Positions 42,485-51,679 of a stretch of DNA of 64,000 nt are shown piece after piece. Each line of letters opens with the position of its first letter. Positions within the stretch are counted from its first letter, which is position 1. The notes beneath the pieces are model-generated. The model saw only the letters and a list, made by a program, of their open reading frames with translations. It had not been told where the DNA came from and did no database searches. This DNA is from Oscillospiraceae bacterium (GTDB taxonomy: Bacteria > Bacillota > Clostridia > Oscillospirales > Oscillospiraceae). Position numbers and translations under genes: made by a program. Location: contig JAAWBD010000085.1 of NCBI GenBank assembly GCA_022792495.1, positions 1-64,000 of the forward strand. The letters run 5' to 3'.

Positions 42485-43498
42485 TTAAAAAACCTTGGTG
42501 TCCGCCCGCTCCTCGTAAAGCTCCATGGTGACCTCCCCCAGCCGTTCCGGAGAATGGCGGGCGTATCGGGAGGCGCTGGAGATCATAGGCCGCTCCACCA
42601 CCTCTACCCCCAGGGCTTCGATACGCTCCTTGTCCACGGCTATGGGGTCGGCGTCCTCCGCCTTATACCTTTGGATAAGGGTGGGATCCACCGGGGCAGA
42701 GTTGGCCACGCACAGGTCGATAAGCCCCGGCCCAGAGTGCTCCAGCAGGGCCGAGACATGGTCGGAGAGGGTCATGCCCTCGGTCTCCCCGTCCTGGGTC
42801 ATGATATTGCCAATGTAGATCTTCAACGCATCGCTTTCACAGATGGCCTGGGCCACCCCCTCCACCAGGAGGTTGGGGATCACGCTGGTGTAGAGACTGC
42901 CCGGGCCCAGAACGATAAGGTTTGCCTTCCGGATGGCCTCCAGAGCCGCCGGGGTGGCGGCAGGCCGCTCCGGCAGGAGCCGCACCTTGCTGATCCTGCA
43001 GTCCTGGGCCTTTTTGAAGTCGGCGATAAGGCTCTCCCCCACTACCGCCGTGCCATTTTCAAAGGTGGCCTCCAGCTTCACGTCGGCGCTGGTGACGGGC
43101 AGAACCCGGCCCGAGATGGCCAGCACCTGGCTCATCTGGGCCACCGCCTCCTCAAAGGAGCCCGCCACCCCGTTCAGGGCGGCCAGGATCAGGTTCCCGA
43201 AGGACTGGCCGGTGAGCCGTCCAGAGCCCACAGGGAAGCGGTAGGCCAGCAGCTGCTGCATAATGGGCTCGGCGTTGGCCAGGGCCTCCATACAGTGGCG
43301 GATATCCCCGGGAGGGGGCATCCCCAGATCCTGGCGAAGAACACCGGAGCCGCCGCCGTCGTCAGCCACGGTGACGATAGCGGTAAGATTCTTCGTGCGG
43401 CTTTTCAGTCCCCGGAGCATAGTGGAAAGACCGGTGCCGCCGCCGATGGCCACCACCCTGGGGCCGTGCTCCCAACGGTACTTTGATTTCTCTTCCAT
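42485..43498 (-). CDS. yvcK: YvcK/CofD-like gluconeogenesis and morphology factor
   Basis: This 337-aa protein has the CofD-type fold: VVAIGGGTGLSTMLRGLK, VTVADDGGGSGVLRQDLG, PPPGDIRHCMEAL, GNLILAALN and VLGPGSLYTSVIPNLLV. YvcK homologues bind UDP-sugars and are needed for normal peptidoglycan synthesis on gluconeogenic carbon. The ATG three bases after the rapZ stop has GAGGG upstream; a TTG two codons earlier overlaps that stop. Confidence 0.94.
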   Translation of the reverse strand: MEEKSKYRWEHGPRVVAIGGGTGLSTMLRGLKSRTKNLTAIVTVADDGGGSGVLRQDLGMPPPGDIRHCMEALANAEPIMQQLLAYRFPVGSGRLTGQSFGNLILAALNGVAGSFEEAVAQMSQVLAISGRVLPVTSADVKLEATFENGTAVVGESLIADFKKAQDCRISKVRLLPERPAATPAALEAIRKANLIVLGPGSLYTSVIPNLLVEGVAQAICESDALKIYIGNIMTQDGETEGMTLSDHVSALLEHSGPGLIDLCVANSAPVDPTLIQRYKAEDADPIAVDKERIEALGVEVVERPMISSASRYARHSPERLGEVTMELYEERADTKVF

Positions 43499-43500
43499 AC

Positions 43501-44370
43501 TCAAGCCCTCGTCATATCCCGGTGGTTTTCGTTTGCGTCATAGCCCTTCCGGCGAATGAACTCGGCCAGGGCGCGGGCCACCGCCACCGAGCGGTGCTGG
43601 CCCCCGGTACAGCCGATGGCGATGACCAAAGCGGTCTTTCCCTCCTCCACATACTGAGGGAGAAGAAAGCCGATGAGCCGCTCCAGATAGGTCATGAAAT
43701 CCTTGCTCTGCTGATAACCGAACACAAAATCATAGACCGGCGCGTCCAGCCCCGTCTGACGGCGAAGCTCGGCGATGTAGAAGGGGTTAGGCAGGAACCG
43801 CACATCAAAGACCAGATCGGCCTCAATGGGGATCCCGTACTTGAAGCCAAAGGAGATCACGCTGACGTTCATCGCCTGCTGGGGCCCGCCGTCCCCAAAG
43901 ACCCGGAGGATCTCCCCCCGCAGCTTGGCAGTGGAGAGGGCCGTAGTATCCACAATGTAGTCCGCCCGGGCCCGGACGGGAGCCAGAATAGTCCGCTCCT
44001 GGCGCACCGCCTCGTCCAGGGAGCGGTTCCCCTTGGCCAGGGGGTGCCGCCTTCTGGTCTCCTTGTACCGCTTGATGATGGTTTCAGGGCTGGCCTCCAT
44101 GTAAAGGATCTTATGCTCACAGCCCATGGTGCTCAAGTCCTCCAAAGCGGAAAAGAGCCCGTCGAAGGTCTGCCCGCCCCGGATGTCGCAGACGATGGCC
44201 ACCCGGTCATACTGGGCTTGGCTCGCCATGCACAGCTCGGCAAATTTGGGGATCAGGGGGACCGGCATATTATCCACGATAAAGTAGCCGATATCCTCCA
44301 AAACAGAGACCGCCTTGCTCTTTCCCGCTCCGGACAGACCGGATATCACGATAAATTCCACGGAGCTCAC
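43501..44370 (-). CDS. rapZ: RNase adapter / nucleotide-binding protein RapZ
   Basis: This 289-aa P-loop protein has Walker A SGLSGAGKSKAVSVLEDIG, LDTTALS-like VDTTALSTAKL, and a conserved C-terminal domain (IGCTGGQHRSVAVARALAE). In Proteobacteria RapZ steers RNase E decay of a small RNA; in Firmicutes YvcJ binds GTP and affects competence. It starts with GTG in a GTGA overlap with murB. Confidence 0.94.
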   Translation of the reverse strand: MSSVEFIVISGLSGAGKSKAVSVLEDIGYFIVDNMPVPLIPKFAELCMASQAQYDRVAIVCDIRGGQTFDGLFSALEDLSTMGCEHKILYMEASPETIIKRYKETRRRHPLAKGNRSLDEAVRQERTILAPVRARADYIVDTTALSTAKLRGEILRVFGDGGPQQAMNVSVISFGFKYGIPIEADLVFDVRFLPNPFYIAELRRQTGLDAPVYDFVFGYQQSKDFMTYLERLIGFLLPQYVEEGKTALVIAIGCTGGQHRSVAVARALAEFIRRKGYDANENHRDMTRA

Positions 44371-45314
44371 ACCCCCAATGTTTTGACTTCCAGCTCCAGG
44401 GCCACCCCGGTCTGGTCAAAGACCTGCTTTTTCACTTCTCCGATCAGGGACAGAATATCGGCGGCGGTAGCCCCGCCCTTGTTAATGATGAACCCGGCGT
44501 GTTTTTCCGACACCTGGGCTCCCCCCACCGTCAGGCCTTTGAGCCCGCACTGGTCGATGAGGGCGGCGGCGTAGACAGGGGTGCCATCGGGCCGGGGGAC
44601 AGGGCGTTTGAAGGTGGAGCCCGCCGAGGGATATTCCAGGGGCTGCTTGGCTTTGCGCTGGGCGGAAAGGTCGGCCATTTTGGCCTTGATGGCGGCTGGT
44701 TCGCCGGGGGTCAAGGAAAATGCAGCCCCCAAAATCAGTCTTTTTTCGAGCCTTTTTCCATCGGAGAAAGCACTTTGGCGGTAGGAAAAACCACAGCCGC
44801 TATTTCGGGTATACAAAGATCGGCCCTCCTGATCCATGGAAAGCACCCTGCAAAGGCACTGCGCGATCTCCCCACCGTAGGCCCCGGCGTTCATGGTCAC
44901 CCCTCCACCTACGGTGCCGGGGATCCCAGCAGCAAATTCCAGCCCACTTAGGCCTTGTTCGGCGGCGGCATGGGCCACCCGGGAGAGAAGCGCGCCACTC
45001 TCCGCCCAAAGATCGGTCTCCATTTGCACGATCCCGTCAAGCCCTGTGGTTTTCAGCACCAAGCCGTCATACCCGTCATCGGACACAAGCAGGTTGGAGC
45101 CATTGCCCAGGAAGAAGGGCTTCACATTCTGACTGGCCGCAACACGCACCGCCAGTTCGACCTCGTTTTTATTTTTGGGCAGGATCATCATGGCCGCCGG
45201 GCCGCCCACCCGGAAGGTGGTGTGTCTGCTCATGGGCTCGTTTTTTCGCAGCTCCAAAGTCGGGCAGGCTTTCTGTAATTCCTTCTCCAGGGTGTCCAGT
45301 GTAGTCATGGTCAT
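44367..45314 (-). CDS. murB: UDP-N-acetylenolpyruvoylglucosamine reductase
   Basis: This 315-aa FAD enzyme reduces UDP-GlcNAc-enolpyruvate to UDP-MurNAc in peptidoglycan synthesis. Motifs: HTTFRVGGPAAMMILP, GNGSNLLVSDDGY, GIPGTVGGGVTMNAGAYGGE, YRQSAF and EYPSAGSTFKRP with the catalytic Ser. Two nearby ATGs are possible (45314 or 45308); the SD GAGGGAGGG suits both. Confidence 0.95.
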   Translation of the reverse strand: MTMTTLDTLEKELQKACPTLELRKNEPMSRHTTFRVGGPAAMMILPKNKNEVELAVRVAASQNVKPFFLGNGSNLLVSDDGYDGLVLKTTGLDGIVQMETDLWAESGALLSRVAHAAAEQGLSGLEFAAGIPGTVGGGVTMNAGAYGGEIAQCLCRVLSMDQEGRSLYTRNSGCGFSYRQSAFSDGKRLEKRLILGAAFSLTPGEPAAIKAKMADLSAQRKAKQPLEYPSAGSTFKRPVPRPDGTPVYAAALIDQCGLKGLTVGGAQVSEKHAGFIINKGGATAADILSLIGEVKKQVFDQTGVALELEVKTLGV

Positions 45315-45340
45315 CCCTCCCTCCTGTCAGTGTATGCGTT

Positions 45341-47032
45341 TTACAGGGATTTCTTGTACGCCTCCGCCCCGTCCAGCAGCTCTCCCGCACTGTCCAAGGC
45401 CGCCCGGCCCACATGATCGCCGGAGGTAAGTCTTGCCAGCTCGGCCTGCCTTCTTCCCCGATCCAGGGCCTCCACCGCTGTATAGGTACGCCCCTCCCGC
45501 TCCCCCTTCTCCACAGAAAAGTGGACGTCGGCCATGGCGGCCAGCTGGGGCAGGTGGGTAACGCAGAGCACCTGCTTGTGCCGGGCCACCTGGGCCAGCT
45601 TTTCCGCCACCTTCTGGGCCGCCCGGCCGGAGACCCCTGTATCCACCTCGTCAAAAACCAAGGTTCCCACGTCGTCGTTCTCGGCCAGTACATTTTTCAG
45701 CGCCAGCATGATCCGGGCCAGCTCACCCCCTGAGGCGATCCTCTGAATAGGCTTCAGATCCTCCCCCACATTGGCGGACATGAGGAAGCGCACCACATCC
45801 ATGCCGTCGGCGTTTAAGCCGGTTTCATTCTCCACCGGGCCAAACTCCACCCGAAAGCGAACCTTTGGCATATCCAGCTGGGCAAGCTCCCCCTGGATCC
45901 GCTCCTCCAGCGCCGCTCCCGCCTTCTTCCGATCCTCCGAGAGCTTTTGGCCCAAGGCCCTGGCCCTCTCCAAGGCCCTCTCCCGCTCCTCCTCCAGGCG
46001 GAGAAGAGCGTCGCCGGCAAACTGGATCTCGTCCAGCTCCTTCTGACATCGCTCCAGATACTCCAGCATCTCCTCCACGCTGCCGCCGTATTTCTTTTTC
46101 AGCCGGTAGAGCAGATCCAGCCGGCCCTCCAGCTGATCCAGCTCCCCGGGCTCAAAGTCAAAGCCGCCCGAGAGCTCCCGGGCGGAATCGGCCACATCCT
46201 GGGCCTGGCAGCGGCAGTCGGTGAGCCGCTCCCGCAGCTCATCCAATTCAGGGCTTACCCCCGCCACCGCCTCCAACGCCCGCTCCGCCTCCATGAGAAG
46301 GGCCACCGCCCCGGCGCTGTCCTCATCTCCGGAGAGGGCGAAATGGGCCCCCTGGGCCGCCTGGCTAAGGTCAGCGGCGTTGCGAAGGATATCCCTGCGC
46401 TCCCCAAGGGCCTCCTCCTCCCCCGCCGAAAGCTCTGCCCGCTCCAGCTCGCCGATCTGGAACTGGAGGGTATCCACCCGCCTGGCCTTCTCCCCCTCAT
46501 CCATCTGGAGGGAGGCGATCTTCCTATCCAGCCCGGTCAGGGTCTCGTAGGCAGAGCGGAAGGCGGCCAGAGGCTTCTCCGTTCCCCCAAACCGATCCAG
46601 ATACTCCAGATGGCAGCCCTCGTCCAAAAGCTGCTGGCCGTCATGCTGGCCATGGATATTCAGCAGCTGTCTGCCCAATCCCTTCAGCTGGGCCACTGTC
46701 ACCGGACGGCCGTTGACCCGGCAGACATTTTTGCCGTCGGGCATGATCTCCCGCTGAAGGAGCAGCTCCCCGTTCTCATCAGCCTCCAGCCCGTTTTCCT
46801 CCAGCCAGGGCAAAGCCTTCACCCCGGAAAATGTCCCGCTGACCAGGGCGGATCTGGCCCCTGTGCGGATCAGCTCCCGGCTGGTCCGCTCCCCCGTCAC
46901 GGCGCTCATGGCGTCCACCACGATGGACTTGCCCGCTCCCGTCTCTCCGGTCAGGGCGTTGAAGCCGGGGCCAAAGAGGATATCCGCCGACTCAATGACC
47001 GCGATATTTTCGATGTGCAGAACTGATAGCAT
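45341..47032 (-). CDS. recN: DNA repair protein RecN
   Basis: This 563-aa SMC-like ATPase acts at double-strand breaks. It has Walker A LTGETGAGKSIVVDAMSAV, a central coiled coil (about 150-370), ABC signature RIASGGELARIMLALK and Walker B TLVFDEVDTGVSG. The ATG at 47032 (SD GGGGAG five bases upstream) trims five residues from the track start. The argR-recN order is conserved in Firmicutes. Confidence 0.96.
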   Translation of the reverse strand: MLSVLHIENIAVIESADILFGPGFNALTGETGAGKSIVVDAMSAVTGERTSRELIRTGARSALVSGTFSGVKALPWLEENGLEADENGELLLQREIMPDGKNVCRVNGRPVTVAQLKGLGRQLLNIHGQHDGQQLLDEGCHLEYLDRFGGTEKPLAAFRSAYETLTGLDRKIASLQMDEGEKARRVDTLQFQIGELERAELSAGEEEALGERRDILRNAADLSQAAQGAHFALSGDEDSAGAVALLMEAERALEAVAGVSPELDELRERLTDCRCQAQDVADSARELSGGFDFEPGELDQLEGRLDLLYRLKKKYGGSVEEMLEYLERCQKELDEIQFAGDALLRLEEERERALERARALGQKLSEDRKKAGAALEERIQGELAQLDMPKVRFRVEFGPVENETGLNADGMDVVRFLMSANVGEDLKPIQRIASGGELARIMLALKNVLAENDDVGTLVFDEVDTGVSGRAAQKVAEKLAQVARHKQVLCVTHLPQLAAMADVHFSVEKGEREGRTYTAVEALDRGRRQAELARLTSGDHVGRAALDSAGELLDGAEAYKKSL

Positions 47033-47087
47033 AATACCGCTCCCCATCAGATAAAAAAGGTTTTAAGCGCCGCCTCCCGGCCCTCTC

Positions 47088-47540
47088 TCAGCTCAGCATC
47101 TCCCGCACTTCCTCACAGAACTCCGCGGCGGAGTCATTGGTGCGCATAATGAGAATAGTGGTATCATCCCCCGAGAGGGAACCCACCATATCAGGGATCT
47201 CCATACCGTCAATGGCGGCGCCCACAGCGCTGCCCAGACCAGACATGGCCTTGATCACCACAATGTTCTGGGCAAAGTCAAAGGAGATCACGCTCTCCCT
47301 AAAGATCGTCCGCAGCCGGCCGGCGAAGTTGGCCGCTGTCTTGTGGTGAGAGACGGCGTATTTATAGATCCCCCCGGCGGTCAGCTCCTTCACCAGATGG
47401 AGCTGCTTAATATCTCGGGAAATGGTAGCCTGGGTGGTGGAGATCCCCCGGGCCTTCAGCCGCTCCAGAAGCTGCTCCTGGGTCTCGATCTCCTGGGCGG
47501 CGATGATATCCAGAATCTCCTGCTGCCGTGTACTTTTCAC
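47088..47540 (-). CDS. argR: Arginine repressor
   Basis: This 150-aa protein has a winged-helix DNA-binding domain (about 1-70, RQQEILDIIAAQEIETQEQLLERL, TTQATISRDIKQL). A C-terminal hexamerisation and arginine-binding domain follows (IVVIKAMSGLGSAVGAAIDG, GDDTTILIMR). It represses arginine synthesis genes when arginine is high. It overlaps the nadK stop (ATGA) and precedes recN. Confidence 0.95.
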   Translation of the reverse strand: MKSTRQQEILDIIAAQEIETQEQLLERLKARGISTTQATISRDIKQLHLVKELTAGGIYKYAVSHHKTAANFAGRLRTIFRESVISFDFAQNIVVIKAMSGLGSAVGAAIDGMEIPDMVGSLSGDDTTILIMRTNDSAAEFCEEVREMLS

Positions 47541-48406
47541 CTGTCATGTCCTCCCAACTTTTGATTGACCACCGTATAGAAGCTCCGGCTGGTCAGCCGG
47601 AGCAATTTCGCTCTGGATTTGGAGCGGTGGATCTCCACCTGGTCGCCGGCCCCCAAGTGGAAGGCCCGCCCCCCGTCCACCGACAGATAGGCGGTTTTCC
47701 GGGACTGGCGGCTCATCCGCACCGCCACCGCCCGGCTCCGATCCAGGACAAAGCTCCTGGCGTGAAGCGCGTGGGGACAGATCGGGGTGACCAGGATATT
47801 CTCCACCGTAGGCTCCACAATGGGCCCCCCGGCGGACATGGCGTAAGCGGTGGAGCCGGTGGGGGTGGAAACGATGACCCCATCCCCGGCAAAGCGGCCC
47901 ACGCTCACCCCGTCGGCCTTCACCTCCAGATCAATGATCCGGGCCACCGCCCCCTTGGTGATCACCGCGTCATTGAGGGCCAGATCCCGGTAGATCGTCC
48001 TCCCCTCCCGGCGGACTGACACGTCCAGCATCATACGCTCCTCTGTGCGGTATTTTCCCTGGGGAAGCCGCTCCAGCAGGGAGAGCTGGTCTGACTCCAG
48101 CTCCGCCATAAAGCCCACGCTGCCCAGATTCACCCCCAGGGCCGGGATCCCGTGGCGCTGGGCGTCCTTGGCGGCGTGGAGGATGGTGCCGTCCCCCCCG
48201 AAGCAGACCAGAAGATCCGCATTCCGAAAGGCCTCCTCCTCCGGGAGAAACTCCAGGTGGGCAGGCACCTCCACATGCTCCCTCTCCAGCTCGAAGGGAA
48301 AGCACATGCAGGTCTCCACCCCCGCCTGCCGCAGCACCCGTTCCGCGTTCTGGGCCGTTTTCAGGCCCTTATCCCGGTAGGGATTGGGGCTCAATACGAT
48401 TTTCAT
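47537..48406 (-). CDS. nadK: NAD kinase
   Basis: This 289-aa enzyme phosphorylates NAD to NADP. It carries the GGDGT motif (LLVCFGGDGTILHAAKD), GVNLGSVGFMAELE, the DGVIVSTPTGSTAYAMSAGGPI block and TPICPHAL. Both ends overlap neighbours by 4 bp, so it is translationally coupled to tlyA and argR. Confidence 0.96.
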   Translation of the reverse strand: MKIVLSPNPYRDKGLKTAQNAERVLRQAGVETCMCFPFELEREHVEVPAHLEFLPEEEAFRNADLLVCFGGDGTILHAAKDAQRHGIPALGVNLGSVGFMAELESDQLSLLERLPQGKYRTEERMMLDVSVRREGRTIYRDLALNDAVITKGAVARIIDLEVKADGVSVGRFAGDGVIVSTPTGSTAYAMSAGGPIVEPTVENILVTPICPHALHARSFVLDRSRAVAVRMSRQSRKTAYLSVDGGRAFHLGAGDQVEIHRSKSRAKLLRLTSRSFYTVVNQKLGGHDR

Positions 48407-49227
48407 TCGCCATCCTCCCCCCTCGGGTCGTGCTCCGACAGGCAGGCATGGGATCCCTCCACCACAGCGGAAAGCTCCCCCTGCCAGGCCGCCCCCTCCT
48501 CTGTAGAGAGCCAGCCCAGATATTCAATATTGCCCTCCGGCCCCCGGATGGGGGACCAGGTGACCCCCCGGACTGTAAATCCAGCCGCCTGGGCGTGGTC
48601 AAAAAAGTGCTCCAGTACCTCCTGATGTACCCCCCTGTCCCGGACGACCCCCTTCTTCCCCACCTTGTCCTTCCCCGCCTCAAACTGGGGCTTGATCAGG
48701 CACACCCCCTGCCCTCCAGCGGCCATCAGGGGCCGAAGCGGGGGCAGGATCAGGCTCAGGGAGATAAAGGAAACATCCACACTGAAAAAGTCCAGGGAAT
48801 CGGGGATCTGCTCCCGGGTCAGGTAGCGGGCGTTGGTGCGCTCCAGGCAGGCCACCCGGGGATCGCTGCGCAGCTTCCAGGCAAACTGTCCATAGCCCAC
48901 ATCCACAGCATAGACTCTGCCCGCGCCATTCTGGAGCATACAGTCGGTAAATCCCCCGGTAGAGGCCCCAATATCGGCGCAAACCTTCTCCTTCAGGGTG
49001 ATGGGCCAGGTGTCCATGGCCTTCTCCAGCTTATATCCTCCCCGGCTCACATACTTCAGCCCCCCGCCCCGGATCTCCAGGGGTGCCTCGGGATCGGTGG
49101 GAGCTCCCGCCTTGTCCACCTTCTGCCCCTTCACATAGACCTGCCCCGCCATAATGAGAGCCTGGGCCTTCTGCCGGGACTCAATGAGCCCCTTCTCAAC
49201 CAGAAGAACGTCCAGTCGCTTTTTCAA
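48403..49227 (-). CDS. tlyA: TlyA-family rRNA 2'-O-methyltransferase
   Basis: This 274-aa protein has an N-terminal S4 RNA-binding domain (RLDVLLVEKGLIESRQKAQALIMAGQVYVKGQKV) and an FtsJ/RrmJ-type methyltransferase domain (CADIGASTGGFTDCMLQNGAGRVYAVDVGYGQ, FFSVDVSFISLSLILP). Homologues methylate 16S and 23S rRNA or are annotated as hemolysins. It starts with TTG after AAGGAGG; this start lies 32 bp inside dxs. Confidence 0.93.
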   Translation of the reverse strand: MKKRLDVLLVEKGLIESRQKAQALIMAGQVYVKGQKVDKAGAPTDPEAPLEIRGGGLKYVSRGGYKLEKAMDTWPITLKEKVCADIGASTGGFTDCMLQNGAGRVYAVDVGYGQFAWKLRSDPRVACLERTNARYLTREQIPDSLDFFSVDVSFISLSLILPPLRPLMAAGGQGVCLIKPQFEAGKDKVGKKGVVRDRGVHQEVLEHFFDHAQAAGFTVRGVTWSPIRGPEGNIEYLGWLSTEEGAAWQGELSAVVEGSHACLSEHDPRGEDGE

Positions 49228-51064
49228 GGTCGGTCACCTCCTTGATCTGCCGGGCGATGCTCCCGGCGTCCAGATTGTTCATCCGGCGCAGCTGCTCCAC
49301 CGTCCCCTGGGGGGGCACCCGGTCTCCCAGGTTGCGTAAAGTGATATACCTTACTCCCACATTCCCTACAGCCAAGTCGGCCGCGATCCTCCGGCCCACA
49401 CAGTTGAACTCCATAGCCTCCTCGCAGAACCAGAGGGCTTTTGTCTTACTGATCGAGGTCAGAAACACCTCTCCGGCAGGCGTAGGTGTAATGGCATTCA
49501 GCTTTACGACCTCCGCCGAGATCCCCTCCCCCTCCAACAGCTCCGCGGCCTCCAAAAGAGCGTTGATCTGAACCCCATACCCCGCCAGTGTCACATCCCT
49601 GCCGGGCCGGAGCACCGTCACAGGCTGCCCGTCCCAGGAGCCCTGATAGGCCCCCTCTCCCCCTCTGGGGTAACGAACCGCCACAGGCCCCTTGATCTGA
49701 TGTATCGCCTTCTCCAGCATCTGCTCCAGCTCCCGGTAACTCGCCGGGCAAAGCACCGTTATGCCGGGAATGGTATCCAGAAATCCCACGTCAAAAACCC
49801 CGTGGTGGGTCTCGCCGTCCTCCCCCACCAGCCCTGCCCGATCCACGCAGAACACCACATGAAGGTTCTGGAGGGCCACGTCGTGGATCAGCATATCGTA
49901 GGATCGCTGCAAAAAAGTGGAGTAGACAGCAAAAACCGGGATCATCCCCTGCTTGGCCATCCCGGCGCACATGGTGACGGCGTGGCCCTCGGCAATGCCC
50001 ACATCAAAAAACCGCTTGGGAAACCGGCTGGCAAACTCATCCAGCCCCGTCCCCGGCTGCATGGCGGCAGTGACGGCGCAGATCCGCTCATCCTTCTCCG
50101 CCAGGGCGCACAGAGCGCTTCCGAAGGCGGAGGAAAAGCTCCTCCCCCCCTGGGACAAAGCCTTCCCTGTAGCGGGATCAAACCGTCCCACCCCGTGGAA
50201 CCGGTCAGGCTCCGCCTCCGCAGGGGGATACCCCTTCCCCTTCACCGTCCGCACATGGAGCAGTACCGGCCCCTCCAGCTCCCTGGCATAGCGCAGAAGC
50301 TTGGTCAGCCCCCTCACATCATGGCCGTCCACCGGCCCCAAATATGTAAAGCCCATGTCCTCAAACAGAGAACAGGGCAGAAGGGTCTCCTTCACCGCCG
50401 TCTTTACCTTGTGGGTCACCTTGTAGATCCTCCGCCCCAAGGAAAAGGCCTGCATCACCCGGCGGTATCCCTTCTTGAAGCTGAGGTACTGGGGCTTCAG
50501 CCGCTGCCGTGCCAGATGCCGGGCCACCCCACCCATGCTCTGGGTAATGGACATACCATTGTCGTTGAGCACCACCAGCAAAGCCTCGCCGCTGTCCCCC
50601 GCGTCGGAGAGCCCCTCATAGGCCAACCCCCCGGACAGGGCCCCATCCCCCAGCAGGGCCACCACCCGGTAATCCTTCCCCAAAAGCGTCCGGGCCCGGG
50701 CCATCCCCACCGCCGCCGACACCGCCGTGGAGGCGTGTCCCACCACAAAAGAGTCGCACACGCTCTCCCCCGGCTTGGGAAAGCCGGAGAGCCCTCCGAA
50801 GGAACGAAGGGTCTCCATGGCCCCATCCCGACCTGTGAGCATTTTGTGGCAATAGCTCTGGTGCCCCACGTCAAAAACGATCCGATCCCTCTCCGGGGCA
50901 AATACCCGGTGTAGGGCCACCGTCAGCTCCACCGCCCCCAGATTGGAGGCCAGATGTCCCCCAGTCTTGGAGACGGTCTCGATCAAACGCTGCCGAAGCT
51001 GCCCGCAAAGGGCCTCCGCTTCGGCGTCGGTAATGAGATGGAGATTGGAAGGGATATCCAGCAT
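49196..51064 (-). CDS. dxs: 1-deoxy-D-xylulose-5-phosphate synthase
   Basis: This 622-aa TPP enzyme makes the first committed intermediate of the MEP isoprenoid pathway from pyruvate and glyceraldehyde-3-phosphate. Motifs: HLASNLGAVELTVALH, DVGHQSYCHKMLTGR, TPP motif GDGALSGGLAYEGLSDAG...LNDNGMSI, and FDVGIAEGHAVTMCAGMA. The track start is 30 codons upstream in non-homologous sequence; the ATG at 51064 follows GAGGGA. ispA two genes upstream belongs to the same pathway. Confidence 0.96.
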   Translation of the reverse strand: MLDIPSNLHLITDAEAEALCGQLRQRLIETVSKTGGHLASNLGAVELTVALHRVFAPERDRIVFDVGHQSYCHKMLTGRDGAMETLRSFGGLSGFPKPGESVCDSFVVGHASTAVSAAVGMARARTLLGKDYRVVALLGDGALSGGLAYEGLSDAGDSGEALLVVLNDNGMSITQSMGGVARHLARQRLKPQYLSFKKGYRRVMQAFSLGRRIYKVTHKVKTAVKETLLPCSLFEDMGFTYLGPVDGHDVRGLTKLLRYARELEGPVLLHVRTVKGKGYPPAEAEPDRFHGVGRFDPATGKALSQGGRSFSSAFGSALCALAEKDERICAVTAAMQPGTGLDEFASRFPKRFFDVGIAEGHAVTMCAGMAKQGMIPVFAVYSTFLQRSYDMLIHDVALQNLHVVFCVDRAGLVGEDGETHHGVFDVGFLDTIPGITVLCPASYRELEQMLEKAIHQIKGPVAVRYPRGGEGAYQGSWDGQPVTVLRPGRDVTLAGYGVQINALLEAAELLEGEGISAEVVKLNAITPTPAGEVFLTSISKTKALWFCEEAMEFNCVGRRIAADLAVGNVGVRYITLRNLGDRVPPQGTVEQLRRMNNLDAGSIARQIKEVTDLEKATGRSSG

Positions 51065-51202
51065 AGAAAAAAGTCCCTCTTTTCGAGAAAAAACTAAATC
51101 AAAGAAAAACAGAAGGCAAAGGGAGCCTTTCCGGCGCAGCCAAGTCCCAGTCACAACAAGCCGCTTCCGGCCTCGCCAAAAGCTTTCCCTCCCGCCTTCT
51201 CC

Positions 51203-51667
51203 TCAGCCCCACAAATAGGCCCCGCCCCACCCCACGGCGATCCCCAGCAAGGCCCCCATCAGCACCTGGAGGGGGGTGTGGCCCACCAGCTCCTTCAAAG
51301 CCCGGTCAAAGATCTCCTCCGGCTTCATCTGCGCCCAGTGCTCCATCATATAGTTGAGGATCCGCGCCTGCTTTCCCGTCTCCTGCCGAACGTTGAAGGC
51401 GTCATACATCACCACCACCGCCACTACGGCGGCAATGGCGAAAAGGGCGGAGCGCATTCCATAGAGATACCCCACCGCCGCCGCGCAGGCGCATACGCAG
51501 GCCGAATGGGAGCTGGGCATCCCGCCGCTGGACAGAAGGTGCTGCCAGTCCCACCGCCGCTCGGTGATCAGGGTCACAAACAGCTTCAGCACCTGGGCGG
51601 CCGCCCAGCCCAAAAAAGCCAGATTAATGATCAGATTCCCCGTGAGGAAGTCCACCGCGTTTCTCAT
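51203..51667 (-). CDS. Divergent PAP2 family membrane protein (YuiD-like)
   Basis: This 154-aa protein has about four helices and the divergent-PAP2 signature SGGMPSSHSACVCACAAAVGY (the SGxxPSxHS catalytic-like block) and YDAFNVRQETGKQA. Members may act on lipid or isoprenoid diphosphates. Its place between ispA and dxs supports a link to isoprenoid phosphate metabolism, but this is inference. Confidence 0.85.
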   Translation of the reverse strand: MRNAVDFLTGNLIINLAFLGWAAAQVLKLFVTLITERRWDWQHLLSSGGMPSSHSACVCACAAAVGYLYGMRSALFAIAAVVAVVVMYDAFNVRQETGKQARILNYMMEHWAQMKPEEIFDRALKELVGHTPLQVLMGALLGIAVGWGGAYLWG

Positions 51668-51679
51668 TTCCGTTCCTCC

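Noticed and set aside
51065-51202. Small gene between the PAP2-like gene and dxs
   Set aside because: No frame with a start and ribosome-binding site is convincing; only a weak AAGGC...GCCTT hairpin is seen.
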